From Nitrososphaerota archaeon (GTDB taxonomy: Archaea; Thermoproteota; Nitrososphaeria; Nitrososphaerales; UBA57): a DNA stretch of 64,000 nucleotides. Each line of letters opens with the position of its first letter. Within the stretch, counting starts at the first letter, position 1. The position numbers and the translations under genes are program-made. Shown here one piece after another: positions 1 to 8,673 of this stretch. Under the pieces are notes generated by a model. That model was not told the DNA's origin and searched no databases. It worked only from the letters and a program-made list of their open reading frames with translations. The DNA lies in assembly GCA_024860875.1 (NCBI GenBank), contig JACPSZ010000007.1:212218-276217 (forward strand). Direction: 5' to 3'.

Positions 1-1515
1 GACTTCCAGTGCGAGCCTCTCCATTTCTTTGCGCACAAATGCGTTTCCGTAATTTATCCTTATTTTCATGATCGTGCCGCCCCTCCCAGGGTGTTTTGGG
101 AACCATCTAGTTTCCAGTAGATGTCGCCTGAAAAGTTCCACCAGAGCAAGAGCAGGCTTCCCCCCGAGCCTATATACCCTCCATCTGGGAATTCCTGCGC
201 CATCAGAGATCTGGGCGGCTGTTCGCCAGCCCGTGGCATCAACAAAAATTTGCTTGACTGTGTAATCTTGCAAGAATGCCTTGGACAGGAACTGAAATAC
301 TTTGGTAGCATCTTCATGTTCGAACTCAAATCTATACGTAGACTCTGAGACTTTTGCGTCATCGGGTCGTTGCACATCCATCATATGCTGAGCGTCAACT
401 TCATGTTTTCGTGGAAGATTTTGCATTCCATGAACCTCGAGTGGTTGCAACAGTCGGCGTTCCGCAATGAGCACAGCAAGTTGCTTTTCAGTAAGGCCTG
501 ATGGTACCATAGGAATGAGCATGACTCCATTCTTCTGCACGATCAAGTCGTTCAGACGTAGAATCAGCCTCAAGACAGCCCTGAATCCATTAATTGAGAT
601 CAGATACTCGAGACCATGTAGCATGAGTATAGGCCCTTCTGTCGACTGCACAAATGTTCTAACGGTCAACCAAAGACCTGGTAAGTCGGCGGGATCGATC
701 GCTCCTTTGCCTCCTTGTTCACTGAGCCAAAGTATTGGCGTCTTGGTCAATTGATAGGTCTTGCGTATTATTTCTGGCGAGGAACGCGTTATGCAGAAGG
801 TTTGATGCCCGCCAAGAGCAGCGTCGGAAAGAAGTCCAAAAGAGCTTTTGGGCTCAGGTTCGATTGCTAAGTAGGAGGTTCCCTTGGACAGATTGGATAT
901 AGGTTCATTTGACGATTTTCTGATCAAGGGGTCAATATGGAAAAATCCATGCTTCCTAAGACCCATTAATAGTACAACGAGGGCTATTGTGATGGAATAC
1001 GGAAGGAGGCCGTAGGTCTGGAAATACGGTGTAAGTGCAAAGGCAAATACGCCGAGGGCATAGAGAAGCACTGCAGTAAGAAAGAACCGAATCTGGCCCC
1101 TCGCCAAAGAGGAAGGTCGAAAATGATAATCCCAAACCAGAACGGCTGTGATAAGTGCTAGTAAAGTTGCATTGCCGAGAACCCAATAGTAGTACGGCAA
1201 CGGGGGCCCTAAAGAAACCGAGAACCCTGAAAAAGTCTTAATTCCTTGTTCGTATATGAGTTTCGGGTCAACCAAGAGCATTGCCCAAAAACCCGACACA
1301 TAAACATACACCGGTATGAGGGTATACCTGAGTCGGCGGAGTTTAGGGCCCACAAAAGAGAGAGCAAAATGGTATAGTATTGAAAGTTGCAGAACCGCCG
1401 AGCTAGCAAACCCCCACCAGACTCTAGAGAAGTAGGTCTCCGGGGAGTCAGCAGTTTGTGCGTATATACCAGCAACACTCCATGAGCTAATTGATATGAT
1501 AAAAATCAGAAACAT
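1..1515 (-). CDS. Membrane sensor protein with DUF835 domain (3' end outside window)
   Basis: An uninterrupted reading frame of 505 codons runs from ATG at 1515 to the left edge without a stop, so the C-terminus is missing. Residues 1-190 contain about six hydrophobic segments, resembling the 7TM-type sensor regions of archaeal signalling proteins. From about residue 205 it reads as DUF835: a YLAIEPEPK start, then FCITRSSPEIIRK, ILWLSEQGG, a DL-rich helix and a GLEYLISINGF stretch. Residues from about 390 look like a winged-helix region (TAAQISDGAGIPRWRVYRL). DUF835 is a known archaeal signalling domain linked to KaiC-type networks, and a KaiC-like gene lies at the other end of this window. 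An in-frame TAA 24 bp upstream of the ATG supports this start. Ligand unknown. Confidence 0.85.
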   Translation of the reverse strand, partial: MFLIFIISISSWSVAGIYAQTADSPETYFSRVWWGFASSAVLQLSILYHFALSFVGPKLRRLRYTLIPVYVYVSGFWAMLLVDPKLIYEQGIKTFSGFSVSLGPPLPYYYWVLGNATLLALITAVLVWDYHFRPSSLARGQIRFFLTAVLLYALGVFAFALTPYFQTYGLLPYSITIALVVLLMGLRKHGFFHIDPLIRKSSNEPISNLSKGTSYLAIEPEPKSSFGLLSDAALGGHQTFCITRSSPEIIRKTYQLTKTPILWLSEQGGKGAIDPADLPGLWLTVRTFVQSTEGPILMLHGLEYLISINGFRAVLRLILRLNDLIVQKNGVMLIPMVPSGLTEKQLAVLIAERRLLQPLEVHGMQNLPRKHEVDAQHMMDVQRPDDAKVSESTYRFEFEHEDATKVFQFLSKAFLQDYTVKQIFVDATGWRTAAQISDGAGIPRWRVYRLGGKPALALVELFRRHLLETRWFPKHPGRGGTIMKIRINYGNAFVRKEMERLALEV

Positions 1516-1933
1516 GTAGTGATAATTCTTTTTTTAGAGGGATTCTTATTGTGTAGATAAGAATGAGCAGTATTACCACGAGCCTCGCCACATGGCTGAG
1601 TGCGCTCGGATTTAGCTCAAATACAGGACTAGTCGTAGTAAGCGAGCAGGCAAATGGTCTTAAAAACGTTAAGTTCCAATGGCAGTTCGAATTTTTCGTT
1701 ATATGTGAAAGAGAAGTATGGTAGGTTGGGCAAGTCAACCTAACCCATTCATTTATTCTGTCCCACAAAGGAATAAATTAATTAAGATGCAGCTATAATT
1801 GTAAGCAACTGGTGCAAAGCGAGTGAAAGGCGATCTACTTTACTTTGGTCAGGAGCGCAGGCTCCCCACCTAGCCCAGAGCATATTACGAACCAATCATC
1901 TCAAATCTCGCTCATCAACTTGGTGAACAATCA
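1516..1933. promoter_or_regulatory. Divergent intergenic region and leader of the aromatic operon
   Basis: No gene is seen in these 418 bp. An AT-rich TATA-like stretch lies around 1772-1786 (AATAAATTAATTAAG). A transcript starting about 26 bp later would give the aspartate kinase gene an untranslated leader of roughly 120 nt. That leader contains a GC hairpin, GGAGC at 1852-1856 pairing with GCTCC at 1861-1865. Most other genes here look leaderless, so a long leader may carry regulation. This is inference from sequence only. Confidence 0.4.
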
Positions 1934-3151
1934 ATGACACAGATATTAGTGATAAAACTCGGCGGCTCGGTGCTTCGCGATGCTCCCTCAATAAAGAAGG
2001 CTGCTGCTATGATTAAAGAGGTAGTGCAAAAAGGGTACAGCCCCACAGTCGTAGTTTCTGCATTAAAGGGCATCACAGATTCGTTGATAGATACGGTGAA
2101 GAAGGCAAATCCTAACGCTTCACCTCAAGAGATGGACGAAGTTCTTTCTATGGGCGAAAGGACAAGTGCCCGAATATTTTCCGTTGCGCTCTCTGCAGAG
2201 GGTTTGAAAAACTCCATAATTGACCCAGCGGCAGATTCTTGGCCAATAATTACAGATGATAATTTCACAGATGCCAACCCTCTCATAGATGAAATACAAA
2301 AGAGGGTGCAGGATAAGATTTTGCCATTAATTCACGATGGCTTCATCCCTGTAGTCTGCGGTTTTGTCGGTAGGACAAAGAGCGGTAAAGTGACAACATT
2401 GGGAAGGGGTGGCAGCGACACTACAGCAGTCATTCTAGGATCAGCTTTGGCAGCAAAAGAAGTCATTCTCATAAAGGATGTTGATACTGTATTCTCCAGC
2501 GACCCCCATATGGTAGAAAGACCTGTACCTATAGGCAACCTCGACTCCGAAGAAGCGTTTGCCCTATCTTTGGGAGGGGCAAAGTTCCTGCATGCAAAAG
2601 CTCTCCAGTATAAGGTTCAAGGAGTACGGATAAGAATTGCAAGTTTGGAAAACGATCCATTCGGAGGGACGGTCATAGATGGTGGCTCTCTTGACTGGAG
2701 AATAGAATCTTCAAGCAATCCAGTTTCTATGATAACCATTATTGGGGTTAAGCTCAACGACGCCAAAGTCTTCGGGAAGATTATCGATGTGGTAAGAGCA
2801 AACGGAGCAGAGCTTACGTCATTAGGGCTTGATCAAAAGTCCCTCCTCCTGTATGTCAATGGTGGCAAGGATTTAGTGAATAAACTACATTCTGCTATAG
2901 TCGGCGAGGGGATGGCCAAAGCGATAAGCTCCTTCGACAACCTCTCAATGCTGAGCGTGAAAGGCAGTTCAATGGAGACAAGTCCGGGCATGATCCAGAG
3001 AATTACTCAACCGTTGGCCCGTGCAGGGATAAACGTCTACGGATTAGCTACAATTAGCTCTTCGATAAACGTCTTCATAAAAAAGGAACAAGCTGATAAA
3101 GCGGTATCTCTTGTGCGTGACTCCTTGATGCTTAGCAGGGAAGGGAAGTAA
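1934..3151 (+). CDS. lysC: Aspartate kinase
   Basis: Phosphorylates L-aspartate to aspartyl-4-phosphate (EC 2.7.2.4). The 405-residue protein has the amino-acid-kinase signature KLGGS at residues 8-12 and the GRGGSDTTA substrate loop at about 156-164, followed from about residue 270 by paired ACT-type regulatory domains (MITIIGVKL and SMLSVKGSSM strands). Length is normal for monofunctional aspartate kinases. It is the first gene of a ten-gene aromatic operon, one base before the next gene. That position makes sense because the archaeal shikimate route starts from aspartate-4-semialdehyde, so this copy may feed aromatic synthesis specifically. The ACT domains suggest feedback control; the ligand cannot be read from sequence. 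Confidence 0.93.
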   Translation: MTQILVIKLGGSVLRDAPSIKKAAAMIKEVVQKGYSPTVVVSALKGITDSLIDTVKKANPNASPQEMDEVLSMGERTSARIFSVALSAEGLKNSIIDPAADSWPIITDDNFTDANPLIDEIQKRVQDKILPLIHDGFIPVVCGFVGRTKSGKVTTLGRGGSDTTAVILGSALAAKEVILIKDVDTVFSSDPHMVERPVPIGNLDSEEAFALSLGGAKFLHAKALQYKVQGVRIRIASLENDPFGGTVIDGGSLDWRIESSSNPVSMITIIGVKLNDAKVFGKIIDVVRANGAELTSLGLDQKSLLLYVNGGKDLVNKLHSAIVGEGMAKAISSFDNLSMLSVKGSSMETSPGMIQRITQPLARAGINVYGLATISSSINVFIKKEQADKAVSLVRDSLMLSREGK

Positions 3152-3152
3152 T

Positions 3153-3944
3153 ATGGTAAGAGGAAAGTCAATCAGAATGCAGAGGATAACGTCTTCCGGG
3201 AAGATAGTTTGCGTTCCCATGGATCATGGAGTTAGCGTCGGCCCCATCAAAGGGCTCGAAAACCCCAATGAAATAATAAGAAAGATCGAGCAGGGAGGGG
3301 CAACTTCCGTCCTTGCGCACAAGGGCATCTTCAAGTCTCTAGCAACTCCTCCAAAGATTGGTATTATTGTACACATAACAGGCAGCACGGATTTGGGCCC
3401 GGCGCCGAACAGCAAGAAGTTAGTCGGAACAGTTGAAGAAGCGATTAGACTTGGCGCCGATGCTGTTTCTGTCCACATAAACATAGGCTCGAAGGAAGAG
3501 CCAGAGATGCTCCAACTTTTGGGCATGGTTGCAGACGAATGCGACAAGTGGGAGATGCCCCTTATTGGGATGATGTATCCACGGGGAGAGAAGATTTCGA
3601 ACCCGTCTGACCCTGTAATAGTTAGTCATGTAGCAAGAGTTGGTGCAGAACTCGGAGCAGATTTAGTAAAGACGGTCTATACAGGAGACCCGAAGACATT
3701 CGAAAAAGTTGTCAAAAGTTGCCCTGTACCTATTGCAGTTGCAGGAGGGCCGAAATCTGACACAGACAAAGCAGTACTCGAACTTGCCAGAGACGTAGTT
3801 CGAGCTGGTGCAATAGGGGTAACATTTGGCAGAAACATATTCGAGCACAGAAATCCTGAATTGATCACGAAGGCGATTTCGATGGTGGTACTGAAGGGCG
3901 CATCGGTAGAGGAGGCTATGAACCTAATTGGCAGGGGAACCTAA
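3153..3944 (+). CDS. aroA': 2-amino-3,7-dideoxy-D-threo-hept-6-ulosonate synthase (ADH synthase)
   Basis: Class I aldolase-like enzyme that condenses aspartate-4-semialdehyde with a 6-deoxy-5-ketofructose phosphate in the archaeal alternative entry to the shikimate pathway. The 263-residue (beta/alpha)8 protein shows VPMDHGVSVGP near residue 21, a probable Schiff-base lysine in ADLVKTVYTGD near residue 172, and the AVAGGP phosphate-binding loop near 193. The next gene begins 17 bp before this one stops, so the two are translationally coupled. Distinction from plain class I fructose-bisphosphate aldolase rests mainly on the operon with DHQ synthase II. Confidence 0.9.
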   Translation: MVRGKSIRMQRITSSGKIVCVPMDHGVSVGPIKGLENPNEIIRKIEQGGATSVLAHKGIFKSLATPPKIGIIVHITGSTDLGPAPNSKKLVGTVEEAIRLGADAVSVHINIGSKEEPEMLQLLGMVADECDKWEMPLIGMMYPRGEKISNPSDPVIVSHVARVGAELGADLVKTVYTGDPKTFEKVVKSCPVPIAVAGGPKSDTDKAVLELARDVVRAGAIGVTFGRNIFEHRNPELITKAISMVVLKGASVEEAMNLIGRGT

Positions 3945-5001
3945 AGATCTGATAGTTGCGCCGTCTGTTGAGAAAGCGCAGCTCCAAAATTTCATAAAGG
4001 AACTTGCTAAAGAGCAGGTCGAAGGGGTATTCTGCAATCCTCTTGACATTGACGCAAAGACATTAAACGGGTTAAAGGTCTACTACAAATCTGCAAAGGC
4101 AGATGTGTACGTAGTTGAAGATCTCGACTCTCTGAAGAAAGCAAGGGACGATGGAAAAACTGCAGCATTGTCAATAAAAGTCGAAAGCTCGAAGGACATT
4201 GCAAAGGCCGTTGAGGCTTCGAAGCTTGGAGCAGAAGCGGTATTGGTTCAGACTTCTGACTGGAAGATCATCCCTCTTGAAAATCTGATAGCAGAGATTC
4301 ATGGAAGGAAGACAAAGGTCTACAGCTATGCTGAGCCTTCTGAAGTGAAGATGCTCTTTACGGTTCTTGAACTTGGTGTTGACGGTGTAGTAATGAGGGC
4401 GAGCAAGGTGCAGGAAGTCAAGGATGCTAGGAACGCCATGAAAGAACTAGGCTCTGTTCCTCTTAGCGTTGCAAAGGTTACGGAGGTCAAGGAAGTCGGT
4501 CTCGGAGACAGAGCCTGCGTGGATACAGCATCGATACTGAACTTCGGAGAGGGTATGTTGATAGGGAATACTGCAAAGTTCCTCTTCCTCATACATAACG
4601 AATCCGTAGGCTCAAAATTCACTTCGCCCAGACCATTCAGGGTGAACGCTGGCTCCGTTCACTGCTACATTCTGCTCCCTAATGGAAGGACAAAGTACCT
4701 CTCTGAATTGGACAGCGGGACGGAAGTGATGGTGACAGACAAGGACGGAAGATCGAGGACTGTAATAGTCGGCCGAGTAAAGATAGAAAGGAGACCCCTA
4801 TTGCTGGTAAAGGCAGAATCTGCAGGCACTTCAGCAGGAGTTTTGGTGCAGAATGCAGAGACTATAGCGTTTGTAGGCAAGGACGGCAAGCCGATACCTG
4901 CAACCTCGATAAAGGCGGGTGATGAAATAATGGTCAAGATCGAGAAGGCTTCGGGAAGGCACTTCGGCATGGCCGTCGATGAGTTCGTCATCGAGAAGTA
5001 A
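3928..5001 (+). CDS. aroB': 3-dehydroquinate synthase II
   Basis: Converts the ADH synthase product to 3-dehydroquinate by NAD-dependent oxidative deamination and cyclisation, replacing bacterial AroB. The 357-residue protein matches the archaeal family along its length, with the characteristic GEGMLIGNTAKFLFL and NAGSVHCYILLP stretches and a C-terminal KIEKASGRHFGM. The TTG at 3928 overlaps the end of the ADH synthase gene by 17 bp. It is paired with that gene as in many archaea lacking DAHP synthase. Confidence 0.92.
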   Translation: MAGEPKDLIVAPSVEKAQLQNFIKELAKEQVEGVFCNPLDIDAKTLNGLKVYYKSAKADVYVVEDLDSLKKARDDGKTAALSIKVESSKDIAKAVEASKLGAEAVLVQTSDWKIIPLENLIAEIHGRKTKVYSYAEPSEVKMLFTVLELGVDGVVMRASKVQEVKDARNAMKELGSVPLSVAKVTEVKEVGLGDRACVDTASILNFGEGMLIGNTAKFLFLIHNESVGSKFTSPRPFRVNAGSVHCYILLPNGRTKYLSELDSGTEVMVTDKDGRSRTVIVGRVKIERRPLLLVKAESAGTSAGVLVQNAETIAFVGKDGKPIPATSIKAGDEIMVKIEKASGRHFGMAVDEFVIEK

Positions 5002-5005
5002 ACTT

Positions 5006-5674
5006 ATGCAAAAACTGAAGATATGCGTCTCCGTCGGACGCGAAGAACTAGATGCGATGTACATTGACGCACAGAAAGCATTCAGAGAGGGTTCAGACCT
5101 TGTCGAGCTCCGACTCGATTACCTAAAGTCGTTAGACCTTGAAGCCATAAAGGAGAAGTTCAAAGCATTAGATGATAAAATCATACTGACCCTCAGGAAG
5201 AAGGAAGAGGGAGGGAAGTTTCAGGCTAGCGAATCCGAGAGGGTTGCACTTCTGAAAGAGTTGCAGAGCTGGAAGGAAGCGTACAAAGACGTGGAACTAA
5301 GTATGCTTAGCAATTCAAAATTGAAAGTAGATGCGAAGACAATAGTTTCTTGGCACGACTTCAGTTCAACACCTTCTGAGAAAGTCTTGAAGGAGAAGCT
5401 TTCAGCAGCACTCAAATATGGCGGGATAGTAAAGATTGTTACTACGGCAAAGAAACTTTCCGACAACTTGACAGTGTTGAACCTATACAACAAGAAGATG
5501 AGAGGGAAGTTCATAGGATTTTGTATGGGCGAAGAAGGTAAGATTTCACGAATATTGGCTCCAATGCTGGGCAGTCCTTTCATGTACGGATGCCTTGAAG
5601 GAGCAGCAGTAGCCACGGGACAGATACCCGTATCAGAGCTGAAAGGTTTCTATGAACTCTTGGAAGTTACCTGA
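5006..5674 (+). CDS. aroD: 3-dehydroquinate dehydratase, type I
   Basis: Dehydrates 3-dehydroquinate to 3-dehydroshikimate through a Schiff base. From ATG 5006 the protein is about 222 residues and starts MQKLKICVSVGRE, which fits the first beta strand of type I enzymes; an upstream in-frame ATG at 4979 would add nine residues and overlap the previous gene. Visible features are VELRLDYL near the N-terminus, the catalytic histidine in SWHDF near residue 117 and the catalytic lysine in GIVKIVTTAK near 143. It overlaps aroE by 23 bp. Confidence 0.92.
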   Translation: MQKLKICVSVGREELDAMYIDAQKAFREGSDLVELRLDYLKSLDLEAIKEKFKALDDKIILTLRKKEEGGKFQASESERVALLKELQSWKEAYKDVELSMLSNSKLKVDAKTIVSWHDFSSTPSEKVLKEKLSAALKYGGIVKIVTTAKKLSDNLTVLNLYNKKMRGKFIGFCMGEEGKISRILAPMLGSPFMYGCLEGAAVATGQIPVSELKGFYELLEVT

Positions 5675-6518
5675 TTCAAGCACAAAACTGTGCTGCTTGA
5701 TAGGCTACCCTGTAAAGCAGTCGCCCTCGCCAGCCATCCATAATGTTGCCTTCCAACATCTAAAAATCAATGCAATTTACATGTCGTTTGCAGTCCTTGG
5801 AAACGAGCTTGCCAAAGCTGTAGAAGGGTTGCGAGCCATAGGGCTACTTGGAGCCAATGTTACAATGCCGCATAAAGAAGCAGTAATACGACTTCTTGAT
5901 GATGTCGATGTTTGGGCTAAGAAGATCGGTGCTGTAAACACAGTAACCAACAAAGACGGGAAACTTATAGGATGCAATACCGATGCTGATGGCTTTGCAA
6001 ATCCGCTGAAGCGCAGAACAAAGTTGGACAAGTTAGATGCAATAATAATAGGTGCAGGAGGAGCTGCAAAGGCCTGCGCATTTGCTCTGGGAAGAGGAGG
6101 ATGCAGAGAAATACTGATTCTTAACAGGACAATCTCAAGAGCACAGAGCTTAGCCGCAGCAATAAAGAAAGAGTTTGGAACCAAAGTCTCTGCAAAGGAA
6201 TTGAACCAAAAAACTCTGCAAAGCGTAGCAGGGCACAATCTAATCGTTAATGCGACTCCCCTAGGTATGCACGAAGGCTGGTTCAAGATGTCTTTGGGCA
6301 AAGCTAAACTCAACAAAGGCACAATTGCATACGATCTAGTTTACAGGCCGATCGAAACGGATTTCCTGCAGGAATTCGGAAAACTTGGGGCTACTTGCAT
6401 CAAAGGATATGAAATGCTAGTCGAGCAGGCAGCGCTGTCATTCGAGATATGGACGGGCAAAAAGGCGCCAAAGGCTATAATGACTGAAGCTGCACTTTCA
6501 GCAATAGGAGCAAGGTAG
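5652..6518 (+). CDS. aroE: Shikimate dehydrogenase
   Basis: NADP-dependent reduction of 3-dehydroshikimate to shikimate. The 288-residue protein has the substrate-binding SPSPAIHNVAF near residue 24, the catalytic lysine in NVTMPHKEAV (K75), the dinucleotide-binding GAGGAAKA at about 134-141 and the C-terminal GYEMLVEQAALSFEIW. Normal length for the family. The start lies inside the end of aroD. Confidence 0.95.
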   Translation: MNSWKLPDSSTKLCCLIGYPVKQSPSPAIHNVAFQHLKINAIYMSFAVLGNELAKAVEGLRAIGLLGANVTMPHKEAVIRLLDDVDVWAKKIGAVNTVTNKDGKLIGCNTDADGFANPLKRRTKLDKLDAIIIGAGGAAKACAFALGRGGCREILILNRTISRAQSLAAAIKKEFGTKVSAKELNQKTLQSVAGHNLIVNATPLGMHEGWFKMSLGKAKLNKGTIAYDLVYRPIETDFLQEFGKLGATCIKGYEMLVEQAALSFEIWTGKKAPKAIMTEAALSAIGAR

Positions 6519-6520
6519 AA

Positions 6521-7381
6521 GTGAAAGGAAAGGCCATAGTGCATGGTGCCGTCACGATAATCAACGCAATCTCAACAGGGAAGGGAGGAGCCTTGGGCAT
6601 AGACTTGGAGACCGAAGCAAGCGTTGAGCTCCTCAAAGACTCCAAAGACATCGAGGTTGAGATTATTGGAGGTAAGAAGGAAGACCCTACACTTGCAAAA
6701 GAGTCAGTTAGATCAGTACTGAACCACTTCTCGATAAGTAAAATGGGCGCTCATGTTAGAATAAAATCTGAGATACCTATAGCACGAGGTTTGAAGAGTT
6801 CGAGCACCGCTGCTAATTGTATAGTGCTTGCCACACTTTCCGCTCTTGGCAAAGAGATTCTCGATGAAGATATTGTGAAACTTGGCGTTGAAGCAGCCTT
6901 CAAAGCTAAAGTTACCATCACTGGAGCTTACGACGATGCCTGTGCGAGCTATTTCGGAGGGATAGTTCTTACGGATAACTACGAGAGAAAGATTTTGAAG
7001 AGAGAGCGAGCTGATGAAGGTCTAGTGGCAGCGGTCTATGTGCCTAAAGAGAGGACATACACGCAGAAGTTCCCGAAGGAAAGGCTTTATCCGTTAAAAT
7101 TTGCGGTCGAAATGGCATTCGAGCTCGCTATGCACGGAGAATATTGGAAGGCCTTGACGCTGAACGGTCTGATACACTCATCTGCTTTAGGCCTGCCTAC
7201 GAAACCTGCAGTCGACGCTCTGCTAGCTGGAGCATTGGCATCTGGACTATCTGGAACAGGCCCTTCAGTAGCTGCGATAACGGACAAGGGACATGCTAGT
7301 CAAATTTCTAGACTCTGGTCGGAATTAGGTGGGGAAGTTCTTATGGCTAATTTGACAAATCAGAAGGCGAGGTGCGTTTAG
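6521..7381 (+). CDS. aroK: Archaeal shikimate kinase (GHMP family)
   Basis: Phosphorylates shikimate to shikimate-3-phosphate. Archaea use a GHMP-superfamily enzyme unrelated to bacterial AroK. The 286-residue protein has the GHMP ATP-binding motif IPIARGLKSSSTAAN near residues 85-98, GAYDDACASYFGG near residue 140 and the C-terminal ALASGLSGTGPSVAAI motif. GTG start at 6521, two bases after the aroE stop. It overlaps the start of aroA. Confidence 0.93.
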   Translation: MKGKAIVHGAVTIINAISTGKGGALGIDLETEASVELLKDSKDIEVEIIGGKKEDPTLAKESVRSVLNHFSISKMGAHVRIKSEIPIARGLKSSSTAANCIVLATLSALGKEILDEDIVKLGVEAAFKAKVTITGAYDDACASYFGGIVLTDNYERKILKRERADEGLVAAVYVPKERTYTQKFPKERLYPLKFAVEMAFELAMHGEYWKALTLNGLIHSSALGLPTKPAVDALLAGALASGLSGTGPSVAAITDKGHASQISRLWSELGGEVLMANLTNQKARCV

Positions 7382-8673
7382 TGGTTAAAGCTGAAGTTCG
7401 GCCATCAATACTCAATGGGACTGCAAACCCTCCTCCCAGCAAAACGTACACGCATAGAGCCTTCGTGCTCGGCCTTCTCGCTGATGGCATAACAAAGGTG
7501 AGAAACCCTCTGCTTGGTAGAGATACATTAGCGACGATACGAGTTTGCAGAGCATTTGGTGCGGAGATTGCGGAGGGAGCACAGTTCACCGTATCGAGGC
7601 CTGGGCCTCTTGTCACCCCATCTGATGTCGTCAACGTTGATAATTCAGGGACGACAATAAGGATAATGACATCGATTGCATCGTTGGTAAAGACAGGCTT
7701 TGTGGTGCTTACTGGGGATTCTAGCATCAGGACAAGACCTATGGGCGCCCTCCTCGACGCTTTACATCAGCTAGGCGTGGAATGCTGGGCGGCAAGATTA
7801 GATGGTCTGCCTCCAATAATTGTAAAGGGCGGAGGCATGAAGGGAGGAGAAGCGAAGACTAGGGGGGACGTTTCATCGCAGTACATCTCTTCTCTGCTCA
7901 TTTCGTGCCCATACGCCAAGCAAAGCTCTTCGATACACATTGAGGGGCAGCTGGTCTCTGCACCGTACCTTGATGCTACGATAAGGATGATAGGATTGTT
8001 TGGAGGGAAGGTCGAAACTGAAGGATCGACGTACCACGTAAGCATAAACAGGAGATACAAAGCAGCCGACTTTGCAGTCCCTGCAGATTTCAGCTCGGCA
8101 TCGTTCGTTTTAGCTGGTGCAGCAATGACCGGAGGGCACGTTCAAATTGCCAATATGAACTTTGACCTTCCTCAGGCAGACATGGCCATAATCGATATCC
8201 TGCAGAGAATGGGTGCAATGGTAAGAATAGACAAGGACAACGGTAGAGTTGAGGTTTCGTCATCAGGAGAGCTTGAGGGAGGAGAGTTTAACCTGAGAAA
8301 TTCTCCCGATCTGCTACCAGTCCTTGCAGCTTTGGCGTTAAAGAGCAAAGGTAGTGTGACGATCAGGGGAGTAGCGCACGCACGCTTCAAAGAAACTGAT
8401 AGGCTGAAGGTTCTCGCAATAGAGCTGCCCAAGGTAGGGGCGGAGGTTCGGGAATTGGAAGATGGTTTGATAATAAAGGCGCCAAAATCGTGGAAGACAT
8501 GCACCTTTGATTCTCATGATGACCATAGAATGTTCATGGCGTTCAGCTTGGCTGGCGTAGCTTCAAGGGAGGGAGTACTGGTAGAAGGTGTCGAAAGCGT
8601 AGATGTGTCATACCCTAACTTTGTAGACGATATGAAAGCCCTGTCTGCGAGGCTGGAGGTAATTCAGGCTTGA
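7372..8673 (+). CDS. aroA: 5-enolpyruvylshikimate-3-phosphate synthase
   Basis: Transfers enolpyruvyl from PEP to shikimate-3-phosphate (EC 2.5.1.19). About 433 residues, two-domain inverse alpha/beta barrel. Motifs seen: PPPSKTYTHRAF at the N-terminus, NSGTTIRIMTS near residue 87, KETDRLKVL near 340 and DDHRMFMAFSLAG near 383. The start is GTG 7372 or GTG 7381; both overlap or abut the aroK stop, and the phylogenetically usual short N-terminus does not decide between them. Confidence 0.94.
   Translation: MRLVVKAEVRPSILNGTANPPPSKTYTHRAFVLGLLADGITKVRNPLLGRDTLATIRVCRAFGAEIAEGAQFTVSRPGPLVTPSDVVNVDNSGTTIRIMTSIASLVKTGFVVLTGDSSIRTRPMGALLDALHQLGVECWAARLDGLPPIIVKGGGMKGGEAKTRGDVSSQYISSLLISCPYAKQSSSIHIEGQLVSAPYLDATIRMIGLFGGKVETEGSTYHVSINRRYKAADFAVPADFSSASFVLAGAAMTGGHVQIANMNFDLPQADMAIIDILQRMGAMVRIDKDNGRVEVSSSGELEGGEFNLRNSPDLLPVLAALALKSKGSVTIRGVAHARFKETDRLKVLAIELPKVGAEVRELEDGLIIKAPKSWKTCTFDSHDDHRMFMAFSLAGVASREGVLVEGVESVDVSYPNFVDDMKALSARLEVIQA

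Noticed and set aside
956-1768. Small minus ORFs at 956, 1209 and 1487
   Set aside because: They are frame shadows of, or lie upstream of, the long DUF835 gene that runs off the window edge.
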